From Streptomyces rubellomurinus (GTDB lineage: Bacteria; Actinomycetota; Actinomycetes; Streptomycetales; Streptomycetaceae): 64,000 nucleotides of DNA. Position 1 is the first letter of the stretch. Every line of letters starts with the position of its first letter. The notes below the pieces were generated by a model. It was not told the DNA's origin and searched no databases. It worked only from the letters and a program-made list of their open reading frames with translations. The stretch is taken from NCBI RefSeq assembly GCF_000961885.1, contig NZ_JZKH01000027.1:25678-89677 (forward strand), in the 5' to 3' direction. Shown here piece by piece: positions 9,430 to 20,365 of this stretch. Made by a program: the position numbers and the translations under genes.

Positions 9430-9849
9430 GTGGGTGGCAGTGGATGGGCGGAAACCGGGCCGTACCAGAAGGATCTGGGAGCGGCATTCCGTCTGGCTCA
9501 GGCACAGGAGCTGGCGAAGGACGATCACGGCTTTCCGGGGCAGAGCATCCGTGAGCTGTGGCGGGACGAGGACTGGCAGGAGTACATCCTGACGGGAGGC
9601 ACCGGCACCGTGCTCGACTTCTACGCGCTGATCGACGCCGAAGCCGACGACGACGTCGCCATGATGCGCCCGCTGACCGTGGACGAGGTCCGCAGCTGGG
9701 CTCCCAACGGCCGCCCCACCCGCGCGCAGTGGGAGGACGCGCTACCGCAACTCCTGACCCCTGTCGGCCGAGGAACCGGCCGGTGCACGGTGCTGTACCG
9801 CGCCGACGAACCGGCCGAGATCGCGTACTGGGGCTGCACGGCGGACTGA
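9430..9849 (+). CDS. Small protein of unknown function
   Basis: A 139-residue acidic soluble protein that I do not recognise. It has no signal peptide or membrane segment. Visible stretches include FRLAQAQELAKDDHG, IRELWRDEDWQEYI and a C-terminal TVLYRADEPAEIAYWGCTAD. The GTG at 9430 is chosen because GGGAGGG precedes it with good spacing; an upstream GTG at 9298 would add a Pro/Ser-rich segment without a ribosome site. It follows the glycosyltransferase by ~140 bp and ends before a strong terminator. The cytosolic, acidic character recalls immunity or accessory proteins, but this is only an impression. Confidence 0.6.
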   Translation: MGGSGWAETGPYQKDLGAAFRLAQAQELAKDDHGFPGQSIRELWRDEDWQEYILTGGTGTVLDFYALIDAEADDDVAMMRPLTVDEVRSWAPNGRPTRAQWEDALPQLLTPVGRGTGRCTVLYRADEPAEIAYWGCTAD

Positions 9850-9910
9850 CCGCTCAGCCCAGCCCGTACGACTGGCTGGTCCCCGGATCTGCCGCGACGG
9901 ACGGGCACCC

Positions 9911-9958
9911 ACGCGCAGGAGCCCTCCCCGACCGAAGTCGGGGAGGGCTCCTGCGCGT
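9911..9958. terminator. Bidirectional terminator, 22-bp stem
   Basis: A perfect 22-bp stem (9911-9932 with 9937-9958) is capped by a CGAA tetraloop. It separates the plus-strand small gene from the convergent radical SAM gene. Confidence 0.85.
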
Positions 9959-10002
9959 CGCTCAAGGGGTCAGACCCACTCGATCGAGGACTCGATGGAC
10001 GC

Positions 10003-11946
<1,944 letters not shown>

Positions 11947-12392
11947 GTACTAGGAACCCTTACGACGTGATTCGGTGCCGCGAGCCGGCACGGGAGGGGT
12001 GACCCTCAAGGGTAGCCCAATCCGGGGAACGGCCCGTCGGGCCGGACCGACGCCGGACCGACGCCGGCCCCGGACCGGACCCGACGCCGGAGCGGGACGG
12101 CCCGCCGGCCGCCGCCGACGCGCGCCCGGAGCGCCGCCACCGTCCTGGCAGGGCCCCGTCAGACAACTCTGCGCCCCTTCCCGACACCCGAGTTGAGTCG
12201 TACGCTCGGCCCCGCGCCGGTAGTCCCGGCTCCCCGTCCCCGCAACCCCGGTAGCACCCGCCCCCGGTACCACCCGTCCCCGGTACCGGCCGTCTCCCCG
12301 CACCCCGTCCCCGGCAACGCCCGCCCTCGGCAACGCCCGTCCCCCGGTGCCCACCGCTCCCACGCGGCCGCGCGCCCTGCGCAAGGAGAACC
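11947..12392. other. Intergenic region with degenerate CCGG-rich repeats
   Basis: No gene is seen. It lies between divergent genes and must hold both promoters. From about 12229 to 12356 it is built of imperfect 15-17-bp units of the type CCGGTACCACCCGTCC, repeated about six times. A second cluster around 12048-12085 repeats GGACCGACGCC. TTGAGT at 12192-12197 could be a -35 for the carboxypeptidase. Confidence 0.5.
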
Positions 12393-13679
12393 ATGACCGA
12401 CACCGGTCGGCGGATCCGCCCGCTGCGGACCCTCGACACCCGGCCGGCCCGCTACCCCACGCAGGCCCAGGCCGAGGCCGCCGCCCGGCGGCTCGCCCTG
12501 CGCCACCCGGACCGCTGCCGGCTGCGCGAAGTGGGCCGATCCCGGGCCGGCCGCCCCCTGCTGCTGCTCTCCGTCGACCGCGGCCCGCGCGCCGCGCTGG
12601 TGGTCGGCGGCCCGCACCCCAACGAACCGATCGGCACCGCCGGCGCCCTGCGGCTGGCCGAGGTGCTGCTCGACCGGCCCGCCCGCCCCGGCCTGTCCTG
12701 GCACCTGCTGCTCTGCCTGGACCCGGACGGCGCCGCGCTCGGCGCCGGCTGGCTCGACGGCCCACTCACCATGGGCCGCCACTACGAGCACTTCTTCCGC
12801 CCCTCCTTCGAGGAGCAGCCCGAACTGCTGCCCGCCCCCGACTCCGGCCGCCCGCCGATGCCGGAGAGCCGGGCGCTCACCGACCTGATCGACGAGCTGC
12901 GCCCGTTCCTGCAGTGCTCGCTGCACGGGGTCGACTTCGGCGGCGCCTTCGTCCAGCTCACCGGCCCCGTCCCCGGCCTGTCCGAGCGCCTCGCGCGCTC
13001 CGCCGAACGGGCCGGCCTGCCGCTCGACCTGGACTGCTACGACGCGATCGGCTGGCCCAGCCCCGCCCCCGGCACCTACCTGATGCCCGAGCCCGGCAGC
13101 GGCCCGCAGGCGCTGCCGGACGAACCCGAGCTGTCCACCTGGTCCTACGCCGCGCGGTACGGCGCGGTCACCGCCGTCCTGGAGGTCCCGATGTGGGCCG
13201 TCGACGCGGTCGGCGACGCCCGCCCGCACCCGGCCGCCGCCCAGGCGGTCGGCGCCGCCGCCCGGGCCCTCAAGGCGCGCGCCGAGGAGCTGTCCGCCCT
13301 GCTCCCGTACATCCCGCCCCGGGCCCGGGACGAGCACGCGCCGCTGCTGCGCACCGCCGAGTTCAACCTCGCGGTCGGCCCCGGGATGGCCGACGAGTGG
13401 CTGGAGCGCTGGCCCGCGCAGCCGCTCACCGTCGCCCGGGTCACCACCGCCGGCCTGGTCGCGGCCCGGCTCCCGCTGCGGGTGGCCTCGCTGCTGCTGC
13501 GGCTGCTCGCCGGCGCCCGCGGCCCGGGCGCCCAGGCCGCCCGGGAGCGCGCCCGCGCCGTCGTCTCGGACAGCCTGGACCAGCTGCGCCACCGCTTCGG
13601 CGCCCGCTGGGTGCCCGTCCAGGAGCAGCTGGCCCACCAGACCCGCGCGGTGCTGAGCACCGCCGACCTGCTGCTCTGA
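12393..13679 (+). CDS. M14 family zinc carboxypeptidase
   Basis: A 428-residue metallopeptidase-like protein without a clear signal peptide, so probably cytosolic. The zinc-binding HxxE is seen in GGPHPNEPIG near residue 75, the third ligand in CSLHGVDFG near 175, and a candidate catalytic Glu in AVLEVPMW near 265. The family removes C-terminal residues or deacylates related substrates; the substrate here is unknown. ATG 12393 follows AAGGAGA with ideal spacing. It stands alone between convergent and divergent minus-strand genes, with a terminator after it. It is not part of the mre group although it abuts rodA. Confidence 0.85.
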   Translation: MTDTGRRIRPLRTLDTRPARYPTQAQAEAAARRLALRHPDRCRLREVGRSRAGRPLLLLSVDRGPRAALVVGGPHPNEPIGTAGALRLAEVLLDRPARPGLSWHLLLCLDPDGAALGAGWLDGPLTMGRHYEHFFRPSFEEQPELLPAPDSGRPPMPESRALTDLIDELRPFLQCSLHGVDFGGAFVQLTGPVPGLSERLARSAERAGLPLDLDCYDAIGWPSPAPGTYLMPEPGSGPQALPDEPELSTWSYAARYGAVTAVLEVPMWAVDAVGDARPHPAAAQAVGAAARALKARAEELSALLPYIPPRARDEHAPLLRTAEFNLAVGPGMADEWLERWPAQPLTVARVTTAGLVAARLPLRVASLLLRLLAGARGPGAQAARERARAVVSDSLDQLRHRFGARWVPVQEQLAHQTRAVLSTADLLL

Positions 13680-13686
13680 CACGGCA

Positions 13687-13716
13687 CGAGGGCCGGCCCG
13701 TACGGACCGGCCCTCG
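13687..13716. terminator. Bidirectional terminator between the M14 gene and rodA
   Basis: A 10-bp outer stem (13687-13696 with 13707-13716) with a further 3-bp inner stem lies 8 bases after the carboxypeptidase stop. Confidence 0.75.
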
Positions 13717-13735
13717 GGGACCCCGCGACTCCCGG

Positions 13736-13783
13736 GCCGCTTTGCCGCTCTACCGTTATGCCGCTTTGCCGCTACGCCGCTAT
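13736..13783. repeat. 24-bp tandem duplication at the rodA 3' end
   Basis: Positions 13736-13759 and 13760-13783 are two copies of a 24-base unit beginning GCCGCTTTGCCGCT, with a few mismatches in the second half. The second copy spans the rodA stop codon. Confidence 0.75.
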
Positions 13784-14971
13784 CGGCCGCTGGCTGCGCA
13801 CCGCCTGCAGCAGCCCGATCGCGATCCACACCGCGAACATCGACGAGCCGCCGTACGAGACGAACGGCAGCGGGATGCCCGCCACCGGCATGATGCCCAG
13901 GCACATCCCGATGTTCTCGAACGCCTGGAAGGAGAACCAGGCGATGATCCCGGCCGCCACGATCGTGCCGTACAGGTCGGTCGCCTGCCGGGCGATCCGG
14001 CAGGCCCGCCACAGGATCACGCCGACCAGCAGGATTATCGCCAGCGCCCCGACGAAGCCCAGTTCCTCGCCCGCGACGGTGAACACGAAGTCGGTCTGCT
14101 GCTCCGGCACGAACTGCCCTATGGTCTGGGTGCCGTGGAACAGCCCCTTGCCGGTCAGCCCGCCCGAGCCGATCGCGATCCGGGCCTGCGCGGTGTTGTA
14201 GCCGACGCCGTTGGGGTCGAGCTGCGGGTTGGCGAAGGCCGCGAAGCGGTCGATCTGGTACTTGCTCAGCAGCCCGAGCTTCCACACTGCGATGCTGCCG
14301 GCGACGCCGGCCGCCAGGATGCCGAGCACCCAGCGGTTGGCCGCCCCGGAGCCGAGCAGGATGCCCAGCACGATCGCCGACATCACCATGGTCGAGCCGG
14401 CGTCGGGCATCAGCAGCACCAGGCCCATCGGCAGGCAGGCCCAGATCAGGCCGCGGAACACGGCCCGGTGCGAGGGGAACTCCCGCTCCCCCGCGTCCAC
14501 CTGGTCGGAGAGCACGACCGCCATCGACAGCAGGATCCCGAGCTTGGCGAACTCGGCGGGCTGGATGGAGAACCCGCCGCCGAGCTGGATCCACGAGTGC
14601 GCGCCGTTGACGGTCGAGCCGAGCGGGCTGAGCGTCGCGAGCAGCATGAGGATGACGGCGACGTAGACGAAGGGCACCAGGGTGCGGAAGCGCCGGGCTC
14701 CTATCGCTATCACCACGGCGCACAGCACCAGGCCGATCACGAAGTTGGTCAGGTGCCGGTACAGGAAGTACTGCGGGTCCCCGTGGGTGAGGTTGTCGCG
14801 CCCGCGGGTGGCCGACCAGACCAGCAGCGAGCCGCACATCGAGAGCGCCAGCCCGGCCAGCAGCAGTATCCAGTCGAGCCGCCACAGCGGGGAGTCCTTG
14901 GCCAGGGCCTTGGAGACGCCGGTGCGCTGCGGGGTCAGCCGCAGCTGCCGGTAGGAGCCGTAGGAGGTCAC
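13772..14971 (-). CDS. rodA: RodA, SEDS peptidoglycan glycosyltransferase
   Basis: A 399-residue polytopic protein (about 10 segments) of the FtsW/RodA/SpoVE family, which polymerises lipid II with its cognate class B PBP. Visible SEDS features are NGAHSWIQLGGGFSIQPAEFAKLGIL, shown here only as family signature pieces such as QPAEFAK, then GLTGKGLFHGTQTI, DFVFTVAGEELGFVG and GGSSMFAVW. The GTG at 14971 overlaps the PBP2 stop by 4 bases (GTGA), so the two are translationally coupled, as expected for a working pair. It ends the mreB-mreC-mreD-mrdA-rodA operon. Confidence 0.95.
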   Translation of the reverse strand: MTSYGSYRQLRLTPQRTGVSKALAKDSPLWRLDWILLLAGLALSMCGSLLVWSATRGRDNLTHGDPQYFLYRHLTNFVIGLVLCAVVIAIGARRFRTLVPFVYVAVILMLLATLSPLGSTVNGAHSWIQLGGGFSIQPAEFAKLGILLSMAVVLSDQVDAGEREFPSHRAVFRGLIWACLPMGLVLLMPDAGSTMVMSAIVLGILLGSGAANRWVLGILAAGVAGSIAVWKLGLLSKYQIDRFAAFANPQLDPNGVGYNTAQARIAIGSGGLTGKGLFHGTQTIGQFVPEQQTDFVFTVAGEELGFVGALAIILLVGVILWRACRIARQATDLYGTIVAAGIIAWFSFQAFENIGMCLGIMPVAGIPLPFVSYGGSSMFAVWIAIGLLQAVRSQRPIAA

Positions 14972-17271
14972 GCCCGCCCCCTTCCGGTGCTTCGGGTCGG
15001 TTCCAGCGCGGTGTCGGCGGCGGCGTACGGCACCGGGGTGCCGGTGGGCTGCGCCGGGTCGAGGAACGTCAGCGGCTGCACCTCTTCGGCACCGGCGGCC
15101 ACCGGAGCGAGCAGGGTGCCGGGCGCGGTGCCGGCGGAGGCGCCGGCCGCGGTGCCGGGGTACGCGACCGGCTTGATGATCGCGGTGCCGTCCGGGTTGA
15201 ACTTGGGCAGCTCGGTCTGCGGCGCGGGCAGCAGCGCCTTGCCGTTGTCCACGTTGCCCTTGTCGTCCACGCCGTACAGCGCCTGGTAGATCCGCCGGAC
15301 GGCGTCGCCGGAGCCGCCGGAGCCGGTGCCGCCCTGGCTTATCGTCATGACGACCGCGTAGTCCTTGCTGTACGTGGTCAGCCAGGAGGTGGTCTGCTTG
15401 CCCTCGACCTCGGCGGTGCCGGTCTTGGCGTGCAGCTCGATCTTGCCCTGCGGCCAGCCGGCCCCGGCGAACTTCCAGGCGGCGGTGCCGCTGGTGATGA
15501 CGCCGGCGGTGGCCTGGTCGATGTAGCTGAGCAGCTTCTGGTCGCCGGGGAACTTGGCGTCCTCGTGCGGGGCGATGTCGCGGACGAGCTGGCCGCTCGG
15601 GCTTATCACGGCCTTGGCGATGGTCGGCCGGTAGAAGGTGCCGCCGTTGGCGAGCGCCGAGTAGATCCGGGCCATCTGGACCGGGGTGACGAGCGTGTCG
15701 CCCTGGCCGATCGCGAAGTTGACGGCGTCACCGGCGCGCATCTGGTAGCCGTCGACGCAGTTCTCGCGGGCGATCTGGTCGGAGAAGCTGTTGCCGCCCT
15801 TCTGCGCCTGCGCGCACCAGGCGTCCTTGTTGTTGTCGTAGAAGGACTGCTTCCACTGCCGGTCGGGCACCCGGCCGGGGACCTCGGCCGGCAGGTCGAT
15901 GCCGGTCTTGGCGCCGAGGCCGAACTGGTGGGCGGTCTTGAAGAACCAGTCGCCCGGGTCCTTCTTCGGCTTGATGCCGCCGTCCTTCATCCACTGGTCG
16001 TACGCCAGGCCGTAGAAGACGGTGTCGCAGGAGACCTCCAGCGCCTTCTCCAGGGAGATCGCGCCGAAGTTCTCGCTCTCGAAGTTCTTGAACTCGCGGC
16101 CGCCGATGGTCATGCTCTTCGGGCAGTCGTAGTGGCCGTCCAGCGAGTAGCCGGCCTGCACGGCGGCGGTGGTGGAGATGACCTTGAAGGTCGAGCCGGG
16201 GGCGGACTGACCCTGTATGGCGCGGTTCAGCAGCGGGAAGTTGGAGTCCTTGCTGGTCAGTGCCTGGTAGTCCTTGCCGCTGATGCCGCCGACCCAGAGG
16301 TTGGGGTCGTAGGTGGGCGCGCTGGCCATCGCGACGATCCGCCCGGTGTGCACGTCCATCACGACGGCGGCGCCGGAGTCGGCCTCGTAGTTGCGGTTGG
16401 TGACCTTGTCGAAGGTGTTCCGGGCGTCGTTCATGGCCTGCACCAGGTTGTCCTCGACGACCTTCTGCACCCGGGCGTCGATGCTGGTGACCAGGTTGTC
16501 GCCGGCCTGCGGGGCGACGGTCCCGGCGGTGCCGATCACCCGGCCGAGGTTGTCGACCTCCAGCTGGGTGATGCCGGCGGTGCCGCGCAGGTCGCGGTCG
16601 TACACCGACTCCAGGCCGGCCCGGCCGATCTGGTCGGCGGGCAGGTAGCGGTCGAGGCCCTTCTTGTCGGCGGTCTTGCTGACCTCGTCGTCGGTGACCG
16701 GGGAGAGGTAGCCGAGCACCTGGGCGAGGTTGGCGCCCTCGATGCCGGTGTAGCGGCGCACGGCGGTGGGCTGCGCGGTGACCCCGGGGAAATCCTCGCG
16801 GCGCTCCATTATCTGCATCGCCTGCTGGGTGGTCGCCTCCTTGGTGACCGGGATCGGCTGGTACGGCGAACCGTTCCAGCAGGGCTGCTGGGTCTTGGCG
16901 TCGCAGAGCCGGACCTTCTCCTGCACGTCCTTGGCGGGCATCCCGAGCACGCCGGCCAGCCGGCCGAGCACCGCCTTGCCGCCGTCCTTCTGCTGCAGCA
17001 GCGAGGTGCGGCTGACGGACACCACCAGCCGGGCCTCGTTGCCGGCGAGGATGCGCCCGGAGGCGTCCAGGATCTCGCCGCGCACGGCCGGCTCGACCAC
17101 CTCGCGGATGTGGTTGCCGGTCGCCTTGGCGGTGTACTCCTTGGCGTTGCGGATCTGCAGGTACCACAGCCGTCCGCCGAGGGTGGCGAGCAGCGACAGC
17201 ACCAGGATCTGCAGCACCACCAGACGGATCGTCACCCGCCGGGTACGGCCGGTCTCGGGGATGTTGCTCAC
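14968..17271 (-). CDS. mrdA: Penicillin-binding protein 2 (class B, elongation)
   Basis: A 767-residue transpeptidase that cross-links peptidoglycan with RodA. It has a short cytoplasmic N-terminus, one membrane anchor (about residues 14-34), a PBP dimerisation domain, and a transpeptidase domain with APGSTFKV (SxxK) near 360, SCDTVFYG and HAKTGTAEVEG near 615. A Pro/Ala-rich C-terminal extension of about 90 residues follows the fold. GTG 17271 has GGAG about 10 bases upstream. In streptomycetes this gene is needed for spore-wall integrity rather than for tip growth. Confidence 0.95.
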   Translation of the reverse strand: MSNIPETGRTRRVTIRLVVLQILVLSLLATLGGRLWYLQIRNAKEYTAKATGNHIREVVEPAVRGEILDASGRILAGNEARLVVSVSRTSLLQQKDGGKAVLGRLAGVLGMPAKDVQEKVRLCDAKTQQPCWNGSPYQPIPVTKEATTQQAMQIMERREDFPGVTAQPTAVRRYTGIEGANLAQVLGYLSPVTDDEVSKTADKKGLDRYLPADQIGRAGLESVYDRDLRGTAGITQLEVDNLGRVIGTAGTVAPQAGDNLVTSIDARVQKVVEDNLVQAMNDARNTFDKVTNRNYEADSGAAVVMDVHTGRIVAMASAPTYDPNLWVGGISGKDYQALTSKDSNFPLLNRAIQGQSAPGSTFKVISTTAAVQAGYSLDGHYDCPKSMTIGGREFKNFESENFGAISLEKALEVSCDTVFYGLAYDQWMKDGGIKPKKDPGDWFFKTAHQFGLGAKTGIDLPAEVPGRVPDRQWKQSFYDNNKDAWCAQAQKGGNSFSDQIARENCVDGYQMRAGDAVNFAIGQGDTLVTPVQMARIYSALANGGTFYRPTIAKAVISPSGQLVRDIAPHEDAKFPGDQKLLSYIDQATAGVITSGTAAWKFAGAGWPQGKIELHAKTGTAEVEGKQTTSWLTTYSKDYAVVMTISQGGTGSGGSGDAVRRIYQALYGVDDKGNVDNGKALLPAPQTELPKFNPDGTAIIKPVAYPGTAAGASAGTAPGTLLAPVAAGAEEVQPLTFLDPAQPTGTPVPYAAADTALEPTRSTGRGRA

Positions 17272-17316
17272 GTCTCGTGCGCTCCAGGGTGCGGGAGGTG
17301 CGGGAAGAGTTCGGGG

Positions 17317-17961
17317 TTACGGGCGGCGGGCGAAGCCGGGCACGCGCCGCTTCTTGTACGTCGGGCCGGCCGACACGTCGCGGGTGGTGCGGTAGCGGGC
17401 GAGCGAGCCCAGGCCCGGGCCGCCGGTGTCGTCGTCGCCGCTGGCGGCGGCCACCGGGTCGCGCCCGAAGCGGCGGCCGAGCAGCATCACCAGCGGCACC
17501 ACGAACGGGGCCAGCAGCAGGTCGTACAGCAGGGCGCTGATCACCAGGCCGCCGAGGCCGACGTGCCGGGCGGCGGTGTCGCCGACCAGCGCGCCGACCA
17601 TCGCGTACAGCAGGGTGGAGGCGATCGCGGCGGCGCCGACCACCAGCAGCGCGCTGGAGACGGAGCGCTGGCGGCCGTGCTCGGGGCGCAGCAGTCCGGC
17701 CGCGTAGCCCATCAGGCAGAGCACCAGGGCGTAGCGGCCGATCGCGTGGTCGGAGGGCGGGGCGAGGTCGGCGAGCAGGCCGGCCGAGAAGCCGACCAGG
17801 CAGCCGCCGGTCGGCCCGTAGACCATGGCCAGGCCGACCACGACGAGCAGCAGTATGTCCGGGGTGGCGCCCGGGAGCTGGAGCCGGCCGAAGACGCTGA
17901 CCTGGAGGATCAGGCCGAGCAGGGTCAGCACGGCGGAGACGGGGATGCGGGCGAGGCGCAT
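17317..17961 (-). CDS. mreD: Rod-shape protein MreD
   Basis: A 214-residue membrane protein with five or six hydrophobic segments. It starts MRLARIPVSAVLTLLGLILQ, a typical MreD first helix, and contains PTGGCLVGFSAGLLADLAPP. A charged C-terminal tail includes KKRRVPGFARR. It begins 3 bases after the mreC stop and is followed 45 bases later by PBP2, so it is in the same operon. It links MreC and the RodA-PBP2 pair at the membrane. Confidence 0.93.
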   Translation of the reverse strand: MRLARIPVSAVLTLLGLILQVSVFGRLQLPGATPDILLLVVVGLAMVYGPTGGCLVGFSAGLLADLAPPSDHAIGRYALVLCLMGYAAGLLRPEHGRQRSVSSALLVVGAAAIASTLLYAMVGALVGDTAARHVGLGGLVISALLYDLLLAPFVVPLVMLLGRRFGRDPVAAASGDDDTGGPGLGSLARYRTTRDVSAGPTYKKRRVPGFARRP

Positions 17962-17964
17962 GGC

Positions 17965-18918
17965 TCAGTTCCCCCCGGTGGGCTTGGCGGGCGGGGCGGC
18001 GGGCGCGGTGGCCTGCGGCTGGGCGGGGGCGGCCGGGGCCTGCGGCTGCCCGGGGGCGGCGGCGGGCGGCAGGACGGCGTCGCGCGGGTCGGTGCGCGGC
18101 GGCACGACCACGACGCCGACCAGGTCGAGCCGGGTGAACTGGACGAAGGGCTCGACCAGGACGGTCTTGGTGAGCTGTCCGGCGTTGGCCTGGACCTCGG
18201 TGACCTTGCCGACCGGCACGCCGGGCACGAACGGGCGGCCGCTCTGCGAGCCGAAGGTGACCAGCCGGTCTCCGGCCTTGACCTGGGCCTTGCCGTTGAG
18301 CAGCGAGACCTTCATCGGGCTGTCGCCGCCGCCGGAGGCGAAGCCGATCTCGCCGGTGCCCTCCAGCCGGGTGCCGGCCGAGAAGCCGGGGTCGGAGGCG
18401 AGCAGCACGGTGGCGGTGGTCGGGGCGACGGTGGTGATCCGGCCGACCAGGCCCTGGCCGTTGACGACCGTCATGTCGCGGGTGAGGCCGTCGTCGCCGC
18501 CGGCGTCGATGGTGATGGTCCAGGAGAAGCCCTGGGCCGGGCCGATCGCGATGACCTGGGCGGCCTTGATGGTGTAGCCGCCGGCGCCGGCGGTGCGCAG
18601 CAGGTCGTCGAGCTGCTTGGTGCGGCCGGCGGCCATGTCGGAGGAGGCGAGCTTCTGCCGCAGTTCGGTGTTCTCGCGGGCGAGTTGGTCGCTGCGGCCG
18701 CTGTCGGTGGCGGCGTCGCGGAAGGCGCGGACGGTGTCGGCGACGGGGTCGACGACGGTGGCGGCGCCGCGCTCGACGGGGCCGAGGAGGCTCGCGGCGG
18801 CGTGCCGGGCGCCGCCGAGCGGGGAGTCCTCACCGCCCTTGATGTCCACGGTGATGAGCGCGAAGGCGACGGCCACCAGCAGGATGAGCAGTAGCCGGCT
18901 CTCTCGTGTGTCCCTCAC
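17965..18918 (-). CDS. mreC: Rod-shape protein MreC
   Basis: A 317-residue bitopic protein: short basic N-terminus, one membrane helix (LLLILLVAVAFALITV), a coiled-coil stretch (DQLARENTELRQKLASSD) and two beta domains (AQVIAIGPAQGFSWTITID, VNGQGLVGRI). The C-terminal ~50 residues are Pro/Gln/Ala-rich and likely disordered. GTG 18918 is chosen because it gives the canonical start VRDTRESRLL; GAAGGGGC lies about 11 bases upstream. It scaffolds PBP2 and RodA outside the membrane. Confidence 0.93.
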   Translation of the reverse strand: MRDTRESRLLLILLVAVAFALITVDIKGGEDSPLGGARHAAASLLGPVERGAATVVDPVADTVRAFRDAATDSGRSDQLARENTELRQKLASSDMAAGRTKQLDDLLRTAGAGGYTIKAAQVIAIGPAQGFSWTITIDAGGDDGLTRDMTVVNGQGLVGRITTVAPTTATVLLASDPGFSAGTRLEGTGEIGFASGGGDSPMKVSLLNGKAQVKAGDRLVTFGSQSGRPFVPGVPVGKVTEVQANAGQLTKTVLVEPFVQFTRLDLVGVVVVPPRTDPRDAVLPPAAAPGQPQAPAAPAQPQATAPAAPPAKPTGGN

Positions 18919-19016
18919 GGTGCTGGTACTGCCCCTTCGTACCTGGCGGCCGCCCGGGCTGTGGGCCCGGGGCGGCGGCCCGTTCAGTTGAGTCGGTGTC
19001 GGGTGTCGTCGTGGTA

Positions 19017-20054
19017 CTAACGGCGCGGCGAGGCGTCCAGTACCTGCTGGAGCGCCTCGAACTCCTCGACGCACTTGCCGGAGCCGAGTGCGACGGAGTC
19101 GAGCGGGTTCTCGGCGATGTGGATCGGCATGCCGGTCTCGCGGCGCAGCCGCTCGTCCAGGCCGCGCAGCAGGGCGCCGCCGCCGGTGAGCACGATGCCG
19201 CGGTCCATGACGTCGCCGGCGAGCTCGGGCGGGCACTGGTCGAGGGTGGTCTTGACCGCGTCGATGATCGAGTTGACCGGCTCGTCGATGGCCTCGCGGA
19301 CCTCGGCGGCGGAGATGACGACGGTCTTGGGCAGGCCGCTGACGAGGTCGCGGCCGCGGATCTCGGCGTGCTCGTCCTTCTCGCCCTCCAGGCCGTAGGC
19401 GCTGCCGATGCTCATCTTGATCTGCTCGGCGCTGCGCTCGCCCAGGAGGAGGGAGTACTCCTTCTTGATGTGCTGGACGATGGCGTTGTCCAGTTCGTCG
19501 CCGGCCACCCGGATGGACTGGGCGGTGACGATGCCGCCGAGGGAGATGACGGCGACCTCGGTGGTGCCGCCGCCGATGTCGACGACCATGTTGCCGGTGG
19601 CCTCGTGGACGGGTAGGCCGGCGCCGATGGCGGCGGCCATCGGCTCCTCGATGATGTGCACCTGGCGCGCGCCGGCCTGCGAGGAGGCCTCGATGACGGC
19701 GCGGCGCTCGACGCCGGTGATGCCGGAGGGCACGCAGACCACGACGCGCGGGCGGGCGAGGTAGCGGCGGCGGTGGATCTTGAGGATGAAGTAGCGCAGC
19801 ATCCGCTCGGTGATCTCGAAGTCGGCGATCACGCCGTCCTTGAGCGGGCGGATGGCGACGATGTTGCCGGGGGTGCGGCCGATCATCTTCTTGGCCTCGG
19901 CGCCGACCGCGAGGATGCCGCCGGTGTTGGTGTTGACCGCGACGACGGACGGCTCGTTGAGGACGATCCCCTTGCCCCTGACGTACACCAGCGTGTTGGC
20001 AGTTCCGAGGTCGATCGCCAAGTCGCGGCCGATGAACGACAGGTTGCTCGCCAT
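19017..20054 (-). CDS. mreB: Rod-shape determining actin homologue MreB
   Basis: A 345-residue bacterial actin. The phosphate-binding motifs [12 protein letters not shown] near residue 15 and [13 protein letters not shown] near 165, the adenosine motif [15 protein letters not shown] near 295, and [11 protein letters not shown] are all intact. The ATG at 20054 gives [17 protein letters not shown]; further upstream starts would add residues without homology. A Shine-Dalgarno GGGAAGG lies about 12 bases upstream. It heads the mre operon and in streptomycetes acts at sporulation septa and in spore walls. Confidence 0.96.
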   Translation of the reverse strand: MASNLSFIGRDLAIDLGTANTLVYVRGKGIVLNEPSVVAVNTNTGGILAVGAEAKKMIGRTPGNIVAIRPLKDGVIADFEITERMLRYFILKIHRRRYLARPRVVVCVPSGITGVERRAVIEASSQAGARQVHIIEEPMAAAIGAGLPVHEATGNMVVDIGGGTTEVAVISLGGIVTAQSIRVAGDELDNAIVQHIKKEYSLLLGERSAEQIKMSIGSAYGLEGEKDEHAEIRGRDLVSGLPKTVVISAAEVREAIDEPVNSIIDAVKTTLDQCPPELAGDVMDRGIVLTGGGALLRGLDERLRRETGMPIHIAENPLDSVALGSGKCVEEFEALQQVLDASPRR

Positions 20055-20292
20055 GGGGTGTGGGTGCCTTCCCGGGCTCGGAGTTCTTGGAGGGTGGACG
20101 AATGCGTGCGCCCACGCTTGGCCGGAGACCAGCTGAGCTGCGTTACCGGGCCCTCGAGTCGCGTCCATCGTAGTCACGCCGTGCGGTACGGACGGCGAGG
20201 TGGGGCATACCGTCCATTGTCCGGAGCGTGATCGCTTCTCCGAGCATTGGGACGCCGTGTCGGCGCCCGTGGTTGCTTATTTCACGATAAGA

Positions 20293-20328
20293 ATGCCCCG
20301 GCCGGGCCAATGGTCCCGACCGGGGCAT
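20293..20328 (-). terminator. ndk terminator
   Basis: A 14-bp stem with one mismatch (20293-20306 with 20315-20328) and an 8-base loop begins 37 bases after the ndk stop. Confidence 0.75.
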
Positions 20329-20365
20329 GCCGAAGGTCACCCGGGTGTGTCGCCGGGTCCGCGGC

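Noticed and set aside
12002..12140. Possible small proline-rich gene before the carboxypeptidase
   Set aside because: The open frames there are composition artefacts of CCGG-rich repeats and lack a ribosome site.
13736..13783. CRISPR-like repeat
   Set aside because: There are only two adjacent copies, without spacers or cas genes. No CRISPR array was found anywhere in the window.
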